Positions 9,039-18,354 of a stretch of DNA of 35,272 bases are shown piece after piece. The notes under the pieces are model-generated. The model did no database searches. It was not told the origin of the DNA and saw nothing but the letters and a program-made list of their open reading frames with translations. Source of the DNA: an uncultured Oscillospiraceae bacterium (GTDB taxonomy: Bacteria > Bacillota > Clostridia > Oscillospirales > Ruminococcaceae); contig CAKSHG010000003.1 in NCBI GenBank assembly GCA_934456315.1, positions 1 through 35,272 of the forward strand, written 5' to 3'. A program made the translations under genes and the position numbers. The first letter of the stretch is position 1; each line of letters starts with the position of its first letter.

Positions 9039-9851
9039 ATGATAAAGGATATTACGATAGGGCAGTACTTCCCGGGTAATTCGGTCATACACAGGCTGGA
9101 CAGCCGCGTAAAGCTCGTTCTGGATATACTGTACCTTGTTATTCTGTTTACCGCGCAGAGCTACACCGGGCTGCTGCTGGGCATGCTTTTCATGGTGATG
9201 TGCTACATGCTGGCGAGGATAAAGCTCATAATGATACTCAAGAGCGTCAAGCCTATCCTCCCGCTGATGATATTCACCGGGATACTCAACCTGTTTTTCG
9301 TCAAGGGTGAAACTCCGCTGTTCAAGTGGCAGTTCATCGAGATCTACCCGGAGGGCGTCAATACTGCGCTGTTCATGCTGATACGCGTGCTGACGCTCAT
9401 CATCGGCATGTCGCTGCTGACCTACACGACCTCCCCGATAATGCTCACCGACGCTATCGAGCGGCTGCTTTCGCCGCTCAAGAAGATACACGTCCCGGTG
9501 CACGAGCTTTCCATGATGATGACCATCGCGCTGCGATTCATTCCGACACTGGTCGAGGAAACGGACAAGATAATGTCCGCCCAGAAGGCCCGCGGCGCCG
9601 AGATGGACACCGGCGGTCTGGTAAAGAAGGCAAAGTCCCTGATCCCGGTGCTTATCCCGCTGTTCGTTTCGGCGTTCAAGCGCGCCAACGAGCTTGCTAC
9701 GGCGATGGAATGCCGCTGCTACCACGGCGGCGAGGGGCGTACAAGGCTCCGCGTGATGCACACCGCGCCCAGGGATTACGTCGCGATAGGCTGCATGCTG
9801 CTTCTGCTGGCGGCGGTCATCGTTATCAACTGCTTCCCGGTGCTGCCGTAA
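9039..9851 (+). CDS. ecfT: ECF transporter transmembrane subunit EcfT
   Basis: A 270-residue integral membrane protein with the usual EcfT opening (GQYFPGNSVIHRLDSRVKL) and about five to six hydrophobic segments. The two coupling helices carry the small-residue motifs that dock into the ATPases: AQKARGAEM (about 184) and AMECRCYHGGEGRTRL (about 220). The second normally reads A-x-x-x-R-G, so the C and Y here are mild variations. It is the scaffold linking the fused EcfA to exchangeable S-components. It starts 19 bases after ecfA, and truA follows, an order common in Firmicutes. Confidence 0.95.
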   Translation: MIKDITIGQYFPGNSVIHRLDSRVKLVLDILYLVILFTAQSYTGLLLGMLFMVMCYMLARIKLIMILKSVKPILPLMIFTGILNLFFVKGETPLFKWQFIEIYPEGVNTALFMLIRVLTLIIGMSLLTYTTSPIMLTDAIERLLSPLKKIHVPVHELSMMMTIALRFIPTLVEETDKIMSAQKARGAEMDTGGLVKKAKSLIPVLIPLFVSAFKRANELATAMECRCYHGGEGRTRLRVMHTAPRDYVAIGCMLLLLAAVIVINCFPVLP

Positions 9852-9866
9852 GTTTGAGGTGAGGAT

Positions 9867-10613
9867 TTGCGTAATTTAAAGGTTTTCATTGCGTACAACG
9901 GCGCGGCTTACCACGGCTTCCAGCGGCAGGACAACGCCCTGACCGTCCAGGAGGTGGTCGAAAACAGCATAGGAAAGCTGCTCAAGATTCCCGCGCCGGT
10001 GATATACGGCTGCTCCCGGACGGATACCGGAGTCCACGCGCGGCAGTTCTGCTTCAACGTTCATGTTAACAGCCGTATCCCCTGCGAGGGGTTCGTCAAG
10101 GGCATGAACACGCTGCTACCGCCGGATATAGCCGTGCTCTCCTGCGAGGACGCTCCGGAGGATTTCCACGCGAGATACTGCACGAAAAGCAAGGAATATG
10201 TCTACCTCATCGCGAATACCGTTCAGAGGGACGTGTTTTTGCAGAACCTGGCGTACCACTATCCGTATAAGCTCGACATCGACAAGATGAACGAGGCTGC
10301 GGCGCTGCTGGTCGGCGAGCATGATTTCGCGGCTTTCTGCCGCGCCGAGGGAAAGGCGCGCATGAAGTCCACCGTAAGGGAGATATACAGCTTCACGGCG
10401 TCGATGAAAGAGGACGACGTGTGCGAGCTGAAAATAAGCGGCAGCGGGTTCCTTTACAACATGGTGAGGATATGCGCGGGCACGCTCATCTACATCAACG
10501 AGGGAAAGCTGACGACCGACGACATAAAGCGCGCGCTGCTGTCCGGCGACAGGAGCCTCGCGGGAAAGACCCTCCCGCCGGAGGGGCTGTACCTCAACCG
10601 CGTCAGCTATTGA
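9867..10613 (+). CDS. truA: tRNA pseudouridine(38-40) synthase TruA
   Basis: A 248-residue pseudouridine synthase acting on the tRNA anticodon arm. The catalytic aspartate is D53 in GCSRTDTGVHA. The N-terminal YNGAAYHGFQRQ, the middle EYVYLI and the C-terminal FLYNMVRICAGTL segments are all standard. TTG 9867 is the start, with GAGGTGAGG just upstream. The position directly after ecfA and ecfT is the conserved Firmicutes arrangement. The length is normal. Confidence 0.96.
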   Translation: MRNLKVFIAYNGAAYHGFQRQDNALTVQEVVENSIGKLLKIPAPVIYGCSRTDTGVHARQFCFNVHVNSRIPCEGFVKGMNTLLPPDIAVLSCEDAPEDFHARYCTKSKEYVYLIANTVQRDVFLQNLAYHYPYKLDIDKMNEAAALLVGEHDFAAFCRAEGKARMKSTVREIYSFTASMKEDDVCELKISGSGFLYNMVRICAGTLIYINEGKLTTDDIKRALLSGDRSLAGKTLPPEGLYLNRVSY

Positions 10614-10638
10614 CCGCGGCGGCTGTTTGATGTATAAT
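10610..10638 (+). promoter_or_regulatory. Sigma-A-type promoter upstream of the DUF5711 gene
   Basis: TTGACC (10610-10615) and TATAAT (10633-10638) with a 17-base spacer. The -35 box overlaps the last codons of truA. The next start codon is 40 bases beyond the -10 box. It likely drives the DUF5711, CvpA, clpE-like and SDR genes. Confidence 0.75.
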
Positions 10639-10678
10639 AGCTTGGGGAACGTTTGAGAGGGCTGGTGGATAACTACAG

Positions 10679-11812
10679 ATGGATAAAAGAAACGACATAA
10701 ACGACTTCCGGAAAAAGCGAAGGGCGCAGAAAGCCAGGCTCAACATCGCGATAGTTGTGCTTTTCGGGCTGATAATCCTGCTCATCGCGCTCAACTGGGG
10801 GAAGATAATCTCGCCGCTCAAGGACGCCGCGCTGGACGTTGGCAAGGGCGGTTTCCCGGTAGACCTGCCGGGAAGCACCGACTACGTTCTTGACGAGCTG
10901 GGCGACAATTTCTGCCTGTTGACGGATACCTATTTTTATACCTATAATTCAGACGGCGCCATGATATCCAGCGTCCAGCACGGAATGCAGTCGGCGGCGC
11001 TGTCCAGCAACTCCCGGCGCGCGCTGCTCTACGACCGCAACGGCAGGGAGCTGAAGCTCTACAACCGCACCGGAGAGATCTACAGCGCCGCCACCGAGGA
11101 CACGATCGACTTCGCGCAGATAAGCCACGGCGAACGCTGTGCGGTGGTCACGAAATCCTCGAAGTACTCCAACTGCCTGTTCGTTTTCAACGGGGAGGGT
11201 CAGCAGATTTTCCGCTGGGCTTCGCCGCTGTACCTCATCGACAGGGTGGAGTTCTCCAATGACGACAACAGCATTTTCGCCGCAGTCTGCGGCGCGGACA
11301 ACGGCGAGCTGGAATACCGCCTGCTGCGTTTCGACCTTGACAACAGCGACGGCACCGTATGGGAAACCTACGTCGGGAAGCACATGGTATTTTCGCTCGA
11401 GCAGACCGACGGCGGGGTCTTTGCGGTAACCGCCGGGGGAGCCTGTATCGTCGACGCGGGCACTGGCGAGATAACGGCGCAGACCGATTTTCTGAAGAAC
11501 GTTTCGCAGATCCCCGGCGGGGAGCTGCGGGCAGTGCTGTTCAGCGACACAGCCGGCGGAAACGTCCTGACAGTTTACGATGAGGCGCTGGAGGGCACCG
11601 CGGCACTTGGCTTGCAGAATGTGACCAGGGTCCGCGCGGACGGGAAAAAGCTGTTCGTGCTAAGCAAGCGCACGCTCACAATTCTGGACGAGGGTCTTGA
11701 AGCCGCTTCAGAAATCGAGCTGGACGACGATTACTCGGATATGCTGGTGATCGGCGGCAGCGCTTATCTGCTCGGCTACAACACCGTTCAGAAGGTCGAG
11801 CTTGCTATTTAA
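10679..11812 (+). CDS. DUF5711 family membrane-anchored protein
   Basis: A 377-residue protein with a basic N-terminus (DFRKKRRAQKARL), one transmembrane segment at about residues 23-40, and a long extracytoplasmic region of short strand-rich repeats, each with charged turns. This suggests a beta-propeller-like fold. The layout and the LPGSTDYVLDELGDNFCLLTD region match DUF5711 proteins of Ruminococcaceae. Function is unknown. It sits under its own promoter and is followed after 11 bases by a CvpA-family gene, so a cell-envelope role is plausible but unproven. Confidence 0.7.
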   Translation: MDKRNDINDFRKKRRAQKARLNIAIVVLFGLIILLIALNWGKIISPLKDAALDVGKGGFPVDLPGSTDYVLDELGDNFCLLTDTYFYTYNSDGAMISSVQHGMQSAALSSNSRRALLYDRNGRELKLYNRTGEIYSAATEDTIDFAQISHGERCAVVTKSSKYSNCLFVFNGEGQQIFRWASPLYLIDRVEFSNDDNSIFAAVCGADNGELEYRLLRFDLDNSDGTVWETYVGKHMVFSLEQTDGGVFAVTAGGACIVDAGTGEITAQTDFLKNVSQIPGGELRAVLFSDTAGGNVLTVYDEALEGTAALGLQNVTRVRADGKKLFVLSKRTLTILDEGLEAASEIELDDDYSDMLVIGGSAYLLGYNTVQKVELAI

Positions 11813-11823
11813 GGAGGAATATT

Positions 11824-12858
11824 ATGGGATCGCAGTTCGCGATAGTTTATGATATATTGATCGCCGTGGTTCTCTTGTTCGCCGTGTTCAGCGGCGCAAA
11901 GCGCGGCTTTGTCAGCGTGGTGGTCGGGATCGCCGCAGTGTTCGTGGGGTTCTTCTGCGCGGTGACGTTCAGCTCGCCGATAACGGAGCTCATCTACTCC
12001 TCCGCGGTCGAAAAGCCGCTTAGCGAAGCGGTCAGCCAGACCCTCGACGATAACATGAGCAGCATTACTCTTAGCGGGCTGTCCGGTATGGATTTCGACA
12101 AGGTGAAGGTGTCAGGCACTCCGGTTTCCGAGATGATCCCGGAATACTCCGGCACGAACAAGGTCGTTTACGACCTGTCGGACGTTGACCTGTCCGGCAC
12201 CGGTTTCGAGGACGCCGACCTTAGTAACTTCGGATTCGGCAGCAGCGAGGACTACTCCCACATGAACGGAAAGAACGCAGAGTTCACGATGTCCGATATC
12301 GAAGCCAACGGGCTGGGCAAGCTCGTCACCGCGCAGGTGATAGCCGTAAGGCTCTCCGCAAGCCCGATGATAAGCGGTATCAAGGAGTACGTCGGTCTTA
12401 TCGGCGGAATGTTCCCGGCGCAGCTACAGGAGGTGTCCCAGGGGATAGGCGACGGCGAGATCTCGATGGTGAGGACGCTGGTGCTTACCATGATAAACTG
12501 CTCGTCGTCGGTCAAGACCGCTGTTATCGACAACATGCTCCACCCGGCATTCTCGCTGATGATTAACACGTTCGTTTTCACGGGGATATTCATTCTCGTG
12601 ACCTGCGTGCTGAATCTGCTCGCGAGGGCGCTCAAGATAGTCAACAAGGTACCGGTCGTCGGGAACGTCAACGGACTGCTCGGCGGCGTCTGCGGTATCG
12701 TCAGCGGACTTATTTCCGTATGCATTATCTGCATAGTCGTAAGGCTCATCGTCTATATCAGCGGCGGCAATACCATGCTGCTCAACGAAACCGCGATAGG
12801 CTCGACCTATGTGTTTAAGTATTTCTATAACTTCGAATTTCTGAATTTCCTGAATTAA
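11824..12858 (+). CDS. CvpA family membrane protein
   Basis: A 344-residue integral membrane protein with AAGGAGG before its ATG. Hydrophobic segments lie near residues 10-28, 32-52, 245-275 and 285-315. The KRGFVSVVVGIAA region near the N-terminus and the NKVPVVGNVNGLLGGVCGIVSGL region near the C-terminus are the conserved parts of the CvpA/colicin V production family. A long, probably extracytoplasmic, serine/aspartate-rich insertion (about 55-190) makes it larger than E. coli CvpA. The exact role of the family is unclear. Confidence 0.75.
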   Translation: MGSQFAIVYDILIAVVLLFAVFSGAKRGFVSVVVGIAAVFVGFFCAVTFSSPITELIYSSAVEKPLSEAVSQTLDDNMSSITLSGLSGMDFDKVKVSGTPVSEMIPEYSGTNKVVYDLSDVDLSGTGFEDADLSNFGFGSSEDYSHMNGKNAEFTMSDIEANGLGKLVTAQVIAVRLSASPMISGIKEYVGLIGGMFPAQLQEVSQGIGDGEISMVRTLVLTMINCSSSVKTAVIDNMLHPAFSLMINTFVFTGIFILVTCVLNLLARALKIVNKVPVVGNVNGLLGGVCGIVSGLISVCIICIVVRLIVYISGGNTMLLNETAIGSTYVFKYFYNFEFLNFLN

Positions 12859-12900
12859 GGGAGCTTCAGGCTGCTATTTCATGCAAAGGTGGTATAAACT

Positions 12901-15312
12901 ATGATGATGTGTTCCAGATGCAAGAAGCGTCCTGCGGTAGTGTTCATATCCTCAATGCAGGGCACCGAGCGCCACAACGAGGGTCTGTGCCTTAGATGTG
13001 CCAAGGATATGGGACTTCCGCAGGTGGACGAATACCTCAAGCAGATGGGTATTTCCGAGGAGGATTTCGAGAATGCCTACGACGCGATGTTCGATGAAAA
13101 CGGCAATCCGGATCCGGAAATGCTCAAGAACATCGGCTTCGAGGATATAACGAACGGCTTCCGTCCGAACGACTCCGGCGACCCCGACGAGGACGACGCC
13201 GATGAGGACGTTCCCGATGAGAGCGGCGACCCCGACAACAAGGACGACCTTTTCCAGAAGGGCGGCGCAAACACCATGCCGGAGTTCTTCAAGAAGATGT
13301 TCGAGCCGTTCAACAACGCCCTTAGCAAGGACGACATGGATAAGCTCGAGGAGGAGGCAAAGACCCGCTCCCCGAAAAAGAAGCAGGAAAAGACCGACAA
13401 GAAGCGCAGGACGCTCGAAACGTTCTGCACCAATCTCACCCGCCGCGCGAAGGACGGCAAGATAGACCGCATAATCGGCAGGGATAAGGAGATAGGCAGA
13501 GTTATCCAGATCCTTTCCCGCCGCACCAAGAACAATCCCTGCCTGATAGGCGAGCCTGGCGTCGGCAAGACCGCCATCGCCGAGGGGATCGCGCTGAAGC
13601 TGGCGAGCGGTGACGTTCCGTTCAGGCTCCAGGGCAAGGAGCTTTATCTGCTCGACCTCACCGCGCTCGTTGCGGGCACGCAGTTCAGGGGGCAGTTCGA
13701 GAGCCGCGTGAAGTCGCTCATCGACGAGGTGAAGAACGCAGGCAACGTTATCCTGTTCATCGACGAGGTGCACAACCTGGTCGGCACCGGCGATTCCGAG
13801 GGAACCATGAATGCCGGAAACATGTTCAAGCCGGCACTTTCCCGCGGGGAGCTCCAGGTCATCGGCGCCACGACATTCAACGAGTACCGCAAGTACATCG
13901 AAAAGGACAGCGCGCTGGAGCGCCGTTTCCAGCCCGTGACGGTCAACGAGCCGTCCATCGAGGACACCGTGAAGCTGCTCGAGGGCATCAAGGAGTACTA
14001 TGAGGAGCACCACAAGGTAAAGGTTTCGCCGGAGATAACCCGCATGTGCGCGGTGCTTTCCGAGCGTTATATCAACGACAGGTTCCTGCCTGACAAGGCG
14101 ATAGACCTGCTGGACGAATCCTGTGCATGCGCAAGTCTTGGCAGCCCTGCTATCACCGAGTACGAAAAGCTCAAGACAAAGCTCGCGCAGCTGCGCGTCG
14201 ACGAGAGCAAGCTCGCCGAGGCAAGCGACAAGGACTACGAGAAGATGGCGGAGATCAAAATGCAGATAGCGCAGACCTCCGACAGCATCGACAAGATAAA
14301 GAACGAGGCGGAGAATGTCCAGGTGACGATGGAGGACCTTTCCAAGGTCATCGAGCTGTGGACCGGTATCCCCGCCAACAAGATACAGGAGGCAGAGTAC
14401 AAGCGAATCGGCACGCTTGAGCAGCACCTAAAGGAGCACGTCATCGGTCAGGACGAGGCGTGCGAGCTGGTGGCAAAGGCGATAAAGCGCACCAGAGTTC
14501 AGCTCACCGAGCGCCGCAGACCGGCTTCGTTCATCTTCGTCGGGCCTACAGGCGTCGGAAAGACCGAGCTTGTTAAAGTTCTGGCAAACGAGATGTTCGA
14601 CACAGTTGAGCCGCTCATCAGGCTCGATATGTCGGAATTCATGGAGAAGCACAGCGTGTCCAAGATAATCGGTTCGCCTCCAGGATACGTCGGCTACGAC
14701 GAGGCTGGTCAGCTCACAGAGAAGGTACGCCGCAAGCCGTATTCCGTGATACTTTTCGATGAGATAGAAAAGGCGCACCCCGACGTTATGAACATTCTGC
14801 TCCAGATACTGGACGAGGGTAAGATAAACGACGCGCACGGCCGCTCCGTAAGCTTTGAAAACACGATAATCTGCATGACCTCCAACGCGGGAAGCTCCAC
14901 CGGCACCAACAGCGTGGGCTTCACCAAGACCGAGGGAGATATAAGCAAGGAGCGCGCAATGAAGGGGCTCCGCGACTTCCTTAGACCGGAGTTCATCGCG
15001 CGCGTCGACGAGATAATCGTGTTCCACCCGCTGACCGTCGAGAACTACGCGCAGATCGCAAAGCTCATGCTGCATGAGCTGGAGTCGCCTCTTGCCGAAA
15101 AGAAGATCGCGCTGAACATCACCGACGATGCCTACAAGGCGGTTGCGCAGAAGGCGTTCGGCGGAAAGTACGGCGGCAGAGATATCCGCCGCGTTATCCG
15201 CAGCGACATCGAGGATAAGATAGCCGAGCTGATAATCGACCACGCAGACCAGCCGCTTTCCGAGATAAATATCGGCTCCGGCGACGGCGAGATAACGGTG
15301 GACGGAAAGTAA
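12901..15312 (+). CDS. clpE: ClpE-like ATP-dependent Clp unfoldase with zinc finger
   Basis: An 803-residue class 1 Clp/Hsp100 ATPase. Instead of the ClpN repeats of ClpC, it begins with a CxxC-x22-CxxC zinc-finger pattern (C4, C7, C30, C33), as in ClpE. A very acidic linker follows (about 80-120). AAA-1 has Walker A GEPGVGKT (about 215-222) and Walker [10 protein letters not shown] coiled middle region (about 415-475) follows. AAA-2 has Walker A GPTGVGKT (about 547-554) and Walker [12 protein letters not shown]. The tripeptide V672-G673-F674 fits the ClpP-docking loop. It would unfold damaged proteins for ClpP. No clpP, ctsR or mcsAB gene is nearby and no CtsR box was recognised. AAAGGTGG precedes the ATG. 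Confidence 0.85.
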   Translation: MMMCSRCKKRPAVVFISSMQGTERHNEGLCLRCAKDMGLPQVDEYLKQMGISEEDFENAYDAMFDENGNPDPEMLKNIGFEDITNGFRPNDSGDPDEDDADEDVPDESGDPDNKDDLFQKGGANTMPEFFKKMFEPFNNALSKDDMDKLEEEAKTRSPKKKQEKTDKKRRTLETFCTNLTRRAKDGKIDRIIGRDKEIGRVIQILSRRTKNNPCLIGEPGVGKTAIAEGIALKLASGDVPFRLQGKELYLLDLTALVAGTQFRGQFESRVKSLIDEVKNAGNVILFIDEVHNLVGTGDSEGTMNAGNMFKPALSRGELQVIGATTFNEYRKYIEKDSALERRFQPVTVNEPSIEDTVKLLEGIKEYYEEHHKVKVSPEITRMCAVLSERYINDRFLPDKAIDLLDESCACASLGSPAITEYEKLKTKLAQLRVDESKLAEASDKDYEKMAEIKMQIAQTSDSIDKIKNEAENVQVTMEDLSKVIELWTGIPANKIQEAEYKRIGTLEQHLKEHVIGQDEACELVAKAIKRTRVQLTERRRPASFIFVGPTGVGKTELVKVLANEMFDTVEPLIRLDMSEFMEKHSVSKIIGSPPGYVGYDEAGQLTEKVRRKPYSVILFDEIEKAHPDVMNILLQILDEGKINDAHGRSVSFENTIICMTSNAGSSTGTNSVGFTKTEGDISKERAMKGLRDFLRPEFIARVDEIIVFHPLTVENYAQIAKLMLHELESPLAEKKIALNITDDAYKAVAQKAFGGKYGGRDIRRVIRSDIEDKIAELIIDHADQPLSEINIGSGDGEITVDGK

Positions 15313-16019
15313 TGAGTACGATACTGATCACGGGCGGCACCGGCGCCATCGGCAGCGCAGTCGCCGCTGAATTCGCGAAAACCGACGACGTGGTGTTTAC
15401 CTACAACTCCCGCGCGGAGGAGGCGCAGCGGCTCTGCGAGGAGCTGCGCTGCTCGGCAGTGCAGTGCGACGTCGCGGATCACGATTCCTGCCAGGCGGCT
15501 GTGCAGCAGGTGCTGAACGATTTCGGGAAGATAGACGTTCTGGTGAACAACGCCGGGATATCCCAGATAAAGCTGTTCACCGACATCACACCGGAGGACT
15601 GGCAGCGCGTAATGAATGTCGACCTGAACGGCGTGTACAACATGACCCACGCGGTCATTCGCTCAATGATAAGCCGCAAAAGCGGCGCAGTCGTGAATGT
15701 TTCCTCGGTATGGGGAGTGTACGGCGGCGCCTGCGAGAGTGCATATTCGGCGGCAAAGGCGGGCGTTATCGGGCTGACAAAGGCGCTGGCGAGGGAGCTT
15801 GGCGCCTCCGGGATAACCGTCAACGCGGTCGCGCCGGGAGTTATCGACAGCCCGATGAACAGTTCCCACCTCAATGAGGAGGAGCTGCGGGAGCTGGCAG
15901 AGCAGACTCCCGTCTGCCGGCTCGGGCAGCCGGAGGAGGTCGCGAGGGCAGTCAGGGCGCTCGCCGAGAACCGCTTCATAACCGGGCAGACGCTCGGCGT
16001 CGACGGCGGATTCTGCTGA
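15312..16019 (+). CDS. SDR family oxidoreductase (YmfI/FabG-like)
   Basis: A 235-residue short-chain dehydrogenase. The cofactor motif is TGGTGAIG (7-14). NNAG is near residue 79. The catalytic serine is in NVSSVWG (about 133), and the Y-x-x-x-K pair is in AYSAAKAG (about 145). The C-terminus DGGFC is typical of FabG-like enzymes. Its length and the GVIDSPMN segment resemble YmfI, the 5-aminopentanone reductase that finishes the EF-P lysine modification in Bacillus. That specific role is only a suggestion, since FabG paralogues look similar. TAATG overlap with clpE implies coupled translation. Confidence 0.8.
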   Translation: MSTILITGGTGAIGSAVAAEFAKTDDVVFTYNSRAEEAQRLCEELRCSAVQCDVADHDSCQAAVQQVLNDFGKIDVLVNNAGISQIKLFTDITPEDWQRVMNVDLNGVYNMTHAVIRSMISRKSGAVVNVSSVWGVYGGACESAYSAAKAGVIGLTKALARELGASGITVNAVAPGVIDSPMNSSHLNEEELRELAEQTPVCRLGQPEEVARAVRALAENRFITGQTLGVDGGFC

Positions 16020-16034
16020 TTCTTCCAGGTGACG

Positions 16035-16050
16035 TTAAACTAGTTTAACA
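16035..16050. repeat. Perfect 16-bp palindrome upstream of the oad promoter
   Basis: GTTAAACTAGTTTAAC equals its own reverse complement. It lies 64 bases before the -35 box of the oadG promoter and 15 bases after the SDR gene stop. The short AT-rich stem without a T-run does not look like a terminator, so a binding site for a dimeric regulator is the more natural reading. The regulator is unknown. Confidence 0.45.
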
Positions 16051-16113
16051 AATTGCCTAAAAATTCACAAAGATACGGTGAATGTTTTGTCAAAAAAAAC
16101 ACAATGTTTCCGG

Positions 16114-16142
16114 TTGAATTTTTCCGCAAAATATAGTATAAT
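16114..16142 (+). promoter_or_regulatory. Promoter for oadG-oadB
   Basis: TTGAAT (16114-16119) and TATAAT (16137-16142) with a 17-base spacer. The start codon is 52 bases further on, after a strong AAGGAG site. A small hairpin (CCGAA ... TTCGG, about 16161-16177) lies in the leader just before the ribosome site. Confidence 0.75.
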
Positions 16143-16194
16143 AAATTTGATTTGAAAATCCGAACGGCGATTTCGGCAAAAAAGGAGACTTAAT

Positions 16195-16767
16195 ATGAAC
16201 ATCGCTTTATCCATTCTGTCAGCTGCGGCGTCCGCAGAAGCAGTTGGCACAGCAGAAGCGTACTCCGGTCCGTGGGAAAACGTCTATAATGCTGTCCGCT
16301 CTACTGCCGAGGCAGTAACTGAGGAGGCGCAGGGCGTAGTTGACCGTATCCAGGGGCTTGGAGATGCGCACGCACAGCTTGCTGACCCGGATTACTGGGG
16401 TTCCGTCGGCATTATCACCCTGACCGGTATACTTGTTGTATTCTTCATTCTCGCTATCCTTATCTTCCTGTTCTGGGCGCTTGGAAAGACTTTCCAGACC
16501 ATCGACAAGAACAGGGCTGCAAAGGCAGAGGCTGCCAAGAAGGCCGCCGCTCCGGCTCCTGCAGCTGCTCCTGCTCCCGCAGCTGAGGAGATCGTCGAGG
16601 AAGACGACAATGACGATGAGATAATGGCTGTTATCAGTGCGGCTATCGCTGCCTACGCCGAGGAAGAGGGTACCTCCTATACTATCCGCGACGTAAAGAA
16701 GCGCGACAAGAGAGCTCGTTCCGCTTGGAGCCTTGCCGGAATCGGCGAGAATACCCGCCCGTTCTGA
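16195..16767 (+). CDS. oadG: OadG family protein, decarboxylase sodium pump gamma subunit
   Basis: A 190-residue protein with one strong transmembrane segment (71-96), a short charged stretch, an Ala/Pro-rich flexible linker (108-131), and a conserved tail with ISAAIAAYAEEEGTSY and SAWSLAGIGENTRPF. These are OadG/MmdD hallmarks. It anchors and assembles the sodium-translocating decarboxylase complex. The N-terminal 60 residues are longer than in E. coli/Klebsiella OadG, and their first 15 residues are hydrophobic, so they may form a second segment or a signal. It is followed after 26 bases by oadB. Confidence 0.85.
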   Translation: MNIALSILSAAASAEAVGTAEAYSGPWENVYNAVRSTAEAVTEEAQGVVDRIQGLGDAHAQLADPDYWGSVGIITLTGILVVFFILAILIFLFWALGKTFQTIDKNRAAKAEAAKKAAAPAPAAAPAPAAEEIVEEDDNDDEIMAVISAAIAAYAEEEGTSYTIRDVKKRDKRARSAWSLAGIGENTRPF

Positions 16768-16793
16768 GAACAGACAGAAAGGAAAATTGAAGC

Positions 16794-18068
16794 ATGGAAA
16801 TATTTGTTGATACCATAAAATCGCTCGCCTCCACCTCCGGCTTTGCAGGCTTCGGAGTTGAAAACGGCTGGCAGAGCATAATTATGATTCTGCTTTCCTT
16901 CGTCCTGTTCTATCTGGCGATCAAAAAGCAGTATGAGCCGCTGCTGATGCTCCCTATCGCATTCGGTATGCTGCTCACCAACCTCCCGTTCAGCGGTCTT
17001 TATCACGCTGAACTCTGGAACCCCTCCACAAACCCTTACTTCGCACCGGAGTACGTTCAGGAGGGCGCTAATCTTCTGATAACCTACACCAAGGAAGTCA
17101 GCCTTGACTATGGCAGAGTGCTCCATGAGGGCGGTCTGCTGGATATGCTCTACCTCGGCGTTAAGCTCGGTATCTATCCGCCTATCATCTTCCTTGGCAT
17201 CGGCGCTATGACCGACTTCGGTCCTCTCATCGCAAACCCAAAGAGCTTCCTGCTCGGCGCTGCTGCACAGGGCGGTATCTTCTTCACATTCCTCGGCGCA
17301 TGCGCTATCAACGCGCTTGGTCTTGGTGACGGATTCTCCCTCAAGCAGGCTGCTTCCATCGCTATCATCGGCGGTGCGGACGGTCCTACGGCGATCTTCC
17401 TTACCTCCAGACTCGCACCTGAGCTGCTCGGCTCCATCGCGGTCGCTGCTTACTCCTACATGGCTCTGGTTCCTGTTATCCAGCCGCCTATCATGAAGCT
17501 CCTCACAACTAAGAAGGAGCGCGAGGTCAAGATGGGTCAGCTCCGTCAGGTTTCCAAGCTCGAGAAGATCGTATTCCCGATCGCTGTTACTGTTATCGTT
17601 TCGCTCATCGTTCCGGACGCGGCTTCCCTCGTTGGTATGCTGATGCTCGGTAACCTGATGAAGGAATCCGGCGTTTGCGACCGTCTGGTAAAGACCGCTA
17701 CAAACGAGCTGATGAACATCATTACGATTTTCCTCGGCGTAACTGTTGGCGCTACCGCAGTTGCACAGAACTTCCTCAAGGTCGATACGCTTCTTATCAT
17801 CGCGCTTGGTCTTATCGCATTCTGCGTTGGTACCGCGTGCGGCGTTCTGCTCGGCAAGCTGATGTACCTCCTCTCCGGCGGAAAGATCAACCCGCTTATC
17901 GGTTCGGCAGGCGTTTCTGCGGTTCCTATGGCGGCGCGTGTTTCCCAGAAGGTCGGTCAGGAAACCAACCCCTCCAACTTCCTGCTCATGCACGCTATGG
18001 GTCCGAACGTTGCAGGCGTTATCGGTTCCGCTGTTGCTGCGGGCGTTCTGCTTAGCGTTCTTGGTTAA
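16794..18068 (+). CDS. oadB: Sodium-translocating decarboxylase subunit beta
   Basis: A 424-residue polytopic membrane protein that couples decarboxylation of a biotin-bound carboxyl group to export of sodium ions. Conserved parts include LGIGAMTDFGPLIANP (about 133-148), GGADGPTAIFL (about 190-200), and the late GSAGVSAVPMAARVSQ and NFLLMHAMGPNVAGVIGSA segments that form the ion path. Codon choice in oadG-oadB shifts toward GCT, GTT and CTC compared with flanking genes, fitting high expression. The carboxyltransferase alpha subunit and the biotin carrier are not in this window, so whether it works on oxaloacetate, methylmalonyl-CoA or glutaconyl-CoA cannot be said. Confidence 0.93.
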   Translation: MEIFVDTIKSLASTSGFAGFGVENGWQSIIMILLSFVLFYLAIKKQYEPLLMLPIAFGMLLTNLPFSGLYHAELWNPSTNPYFAPEYVQEGANLLITYTKEVSLDYGRVLHEGGLLDMLYLGVKLGIYPPIIFLGIGAMTDFGPLIANPKSFLLGAAAQGGIFFTFLGACAINALGLGDGFSLKQAASIAIIGGADGPTAIFLTSRLAPELLGSIAVAAYSYMALVPVIQPPIMKLLTTKKEREVKMGQLRQVSKLEKIVFPIAVTVIVSLIVPDAASLVGMLMLGNLMKESGVCDRLVKTATNELMNIITIFLGVTVGATAVAQNFLKVDTLLIIALGLIAFCVGTACGVLLGKLMYLLSGGKINPLIGSAGVSAVPMAARVSQKVGQETNPSNFLLMHAMGPNVAGVIGSAVAAGVLLSVLG

Positions 18069-18083
18069 TTTCAAGATATTCAC

Positions 18084-18116
18084 AAAGCGGTCTGGTTTCC
18101 AGACCGCTTTTTATTT
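18084..18116 (+). terminator. Rho-independent terminator after oadB
   Basis: A perfect 12-bp stem (AAAGCGGTCTGG 18084-18095 with CCAGACCGCTTT 18099-18110) has a 3-base loop and a T-rich run after it. It closes the oad operon 15 bases after the stop codon. Confidence 0.93.
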
Positions 18117-18182
18117 TATCAGAGTGATGGTAATAAATGGTGCTAAGTGGAGAGTATAGCTCCGCTGTTCAATAGTATTAGG

Positions 18183-18219
18183 GAATCAAGACGGCTTAGG
18201 TCGTCCTGATTCTTTTTTT
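18183..18219 (+). terminator. Second rho-independent terminator before the phage remnant
   Basis: GAATCA-A-GACG (18183-18193) pairs with CGTC-C-TGATTC (18202-18212) around an 8-base loop with one mismatch, followed by seven T. It lies about 65 bases after the oadB terminator. No gene lies between them, so it may be the end of a lost gene or an attenuator in front of the phage portal gene. The rest of 18117-18354 shows no gene and no clear promoter. Confidence 0.7.
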
Positions 18220-18354
18220 ATGTTCAGAAGAATTTCTGATTTCGTTTTGCTTTGCAGTAAATTGCAGTATCCCCAGGGGTATTATCATATTGCGGGAAGG
18301 AACAGGAAAAAAGCCTGGAGCTTCCGGCAAATACATATCAAGGAGGAATGTGAT

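Noticed and set aside
12952..14427. 491-residue ORF on the minus strand
   Set aside because: Lies fully inside the clpE-like gene. It is a GC-bias shadow with no ribosome site and Leu/Val/Arg-rich low-information sequence.
18220..18354. Longer N-terminus for the portal protein starting at ATG 18220
   Set aside because: The ATG falls at the end of a terminator T-run and has no ribosome site. TTG 18355 has AAGGAGG at ideal spacing and gives the expected portal start.
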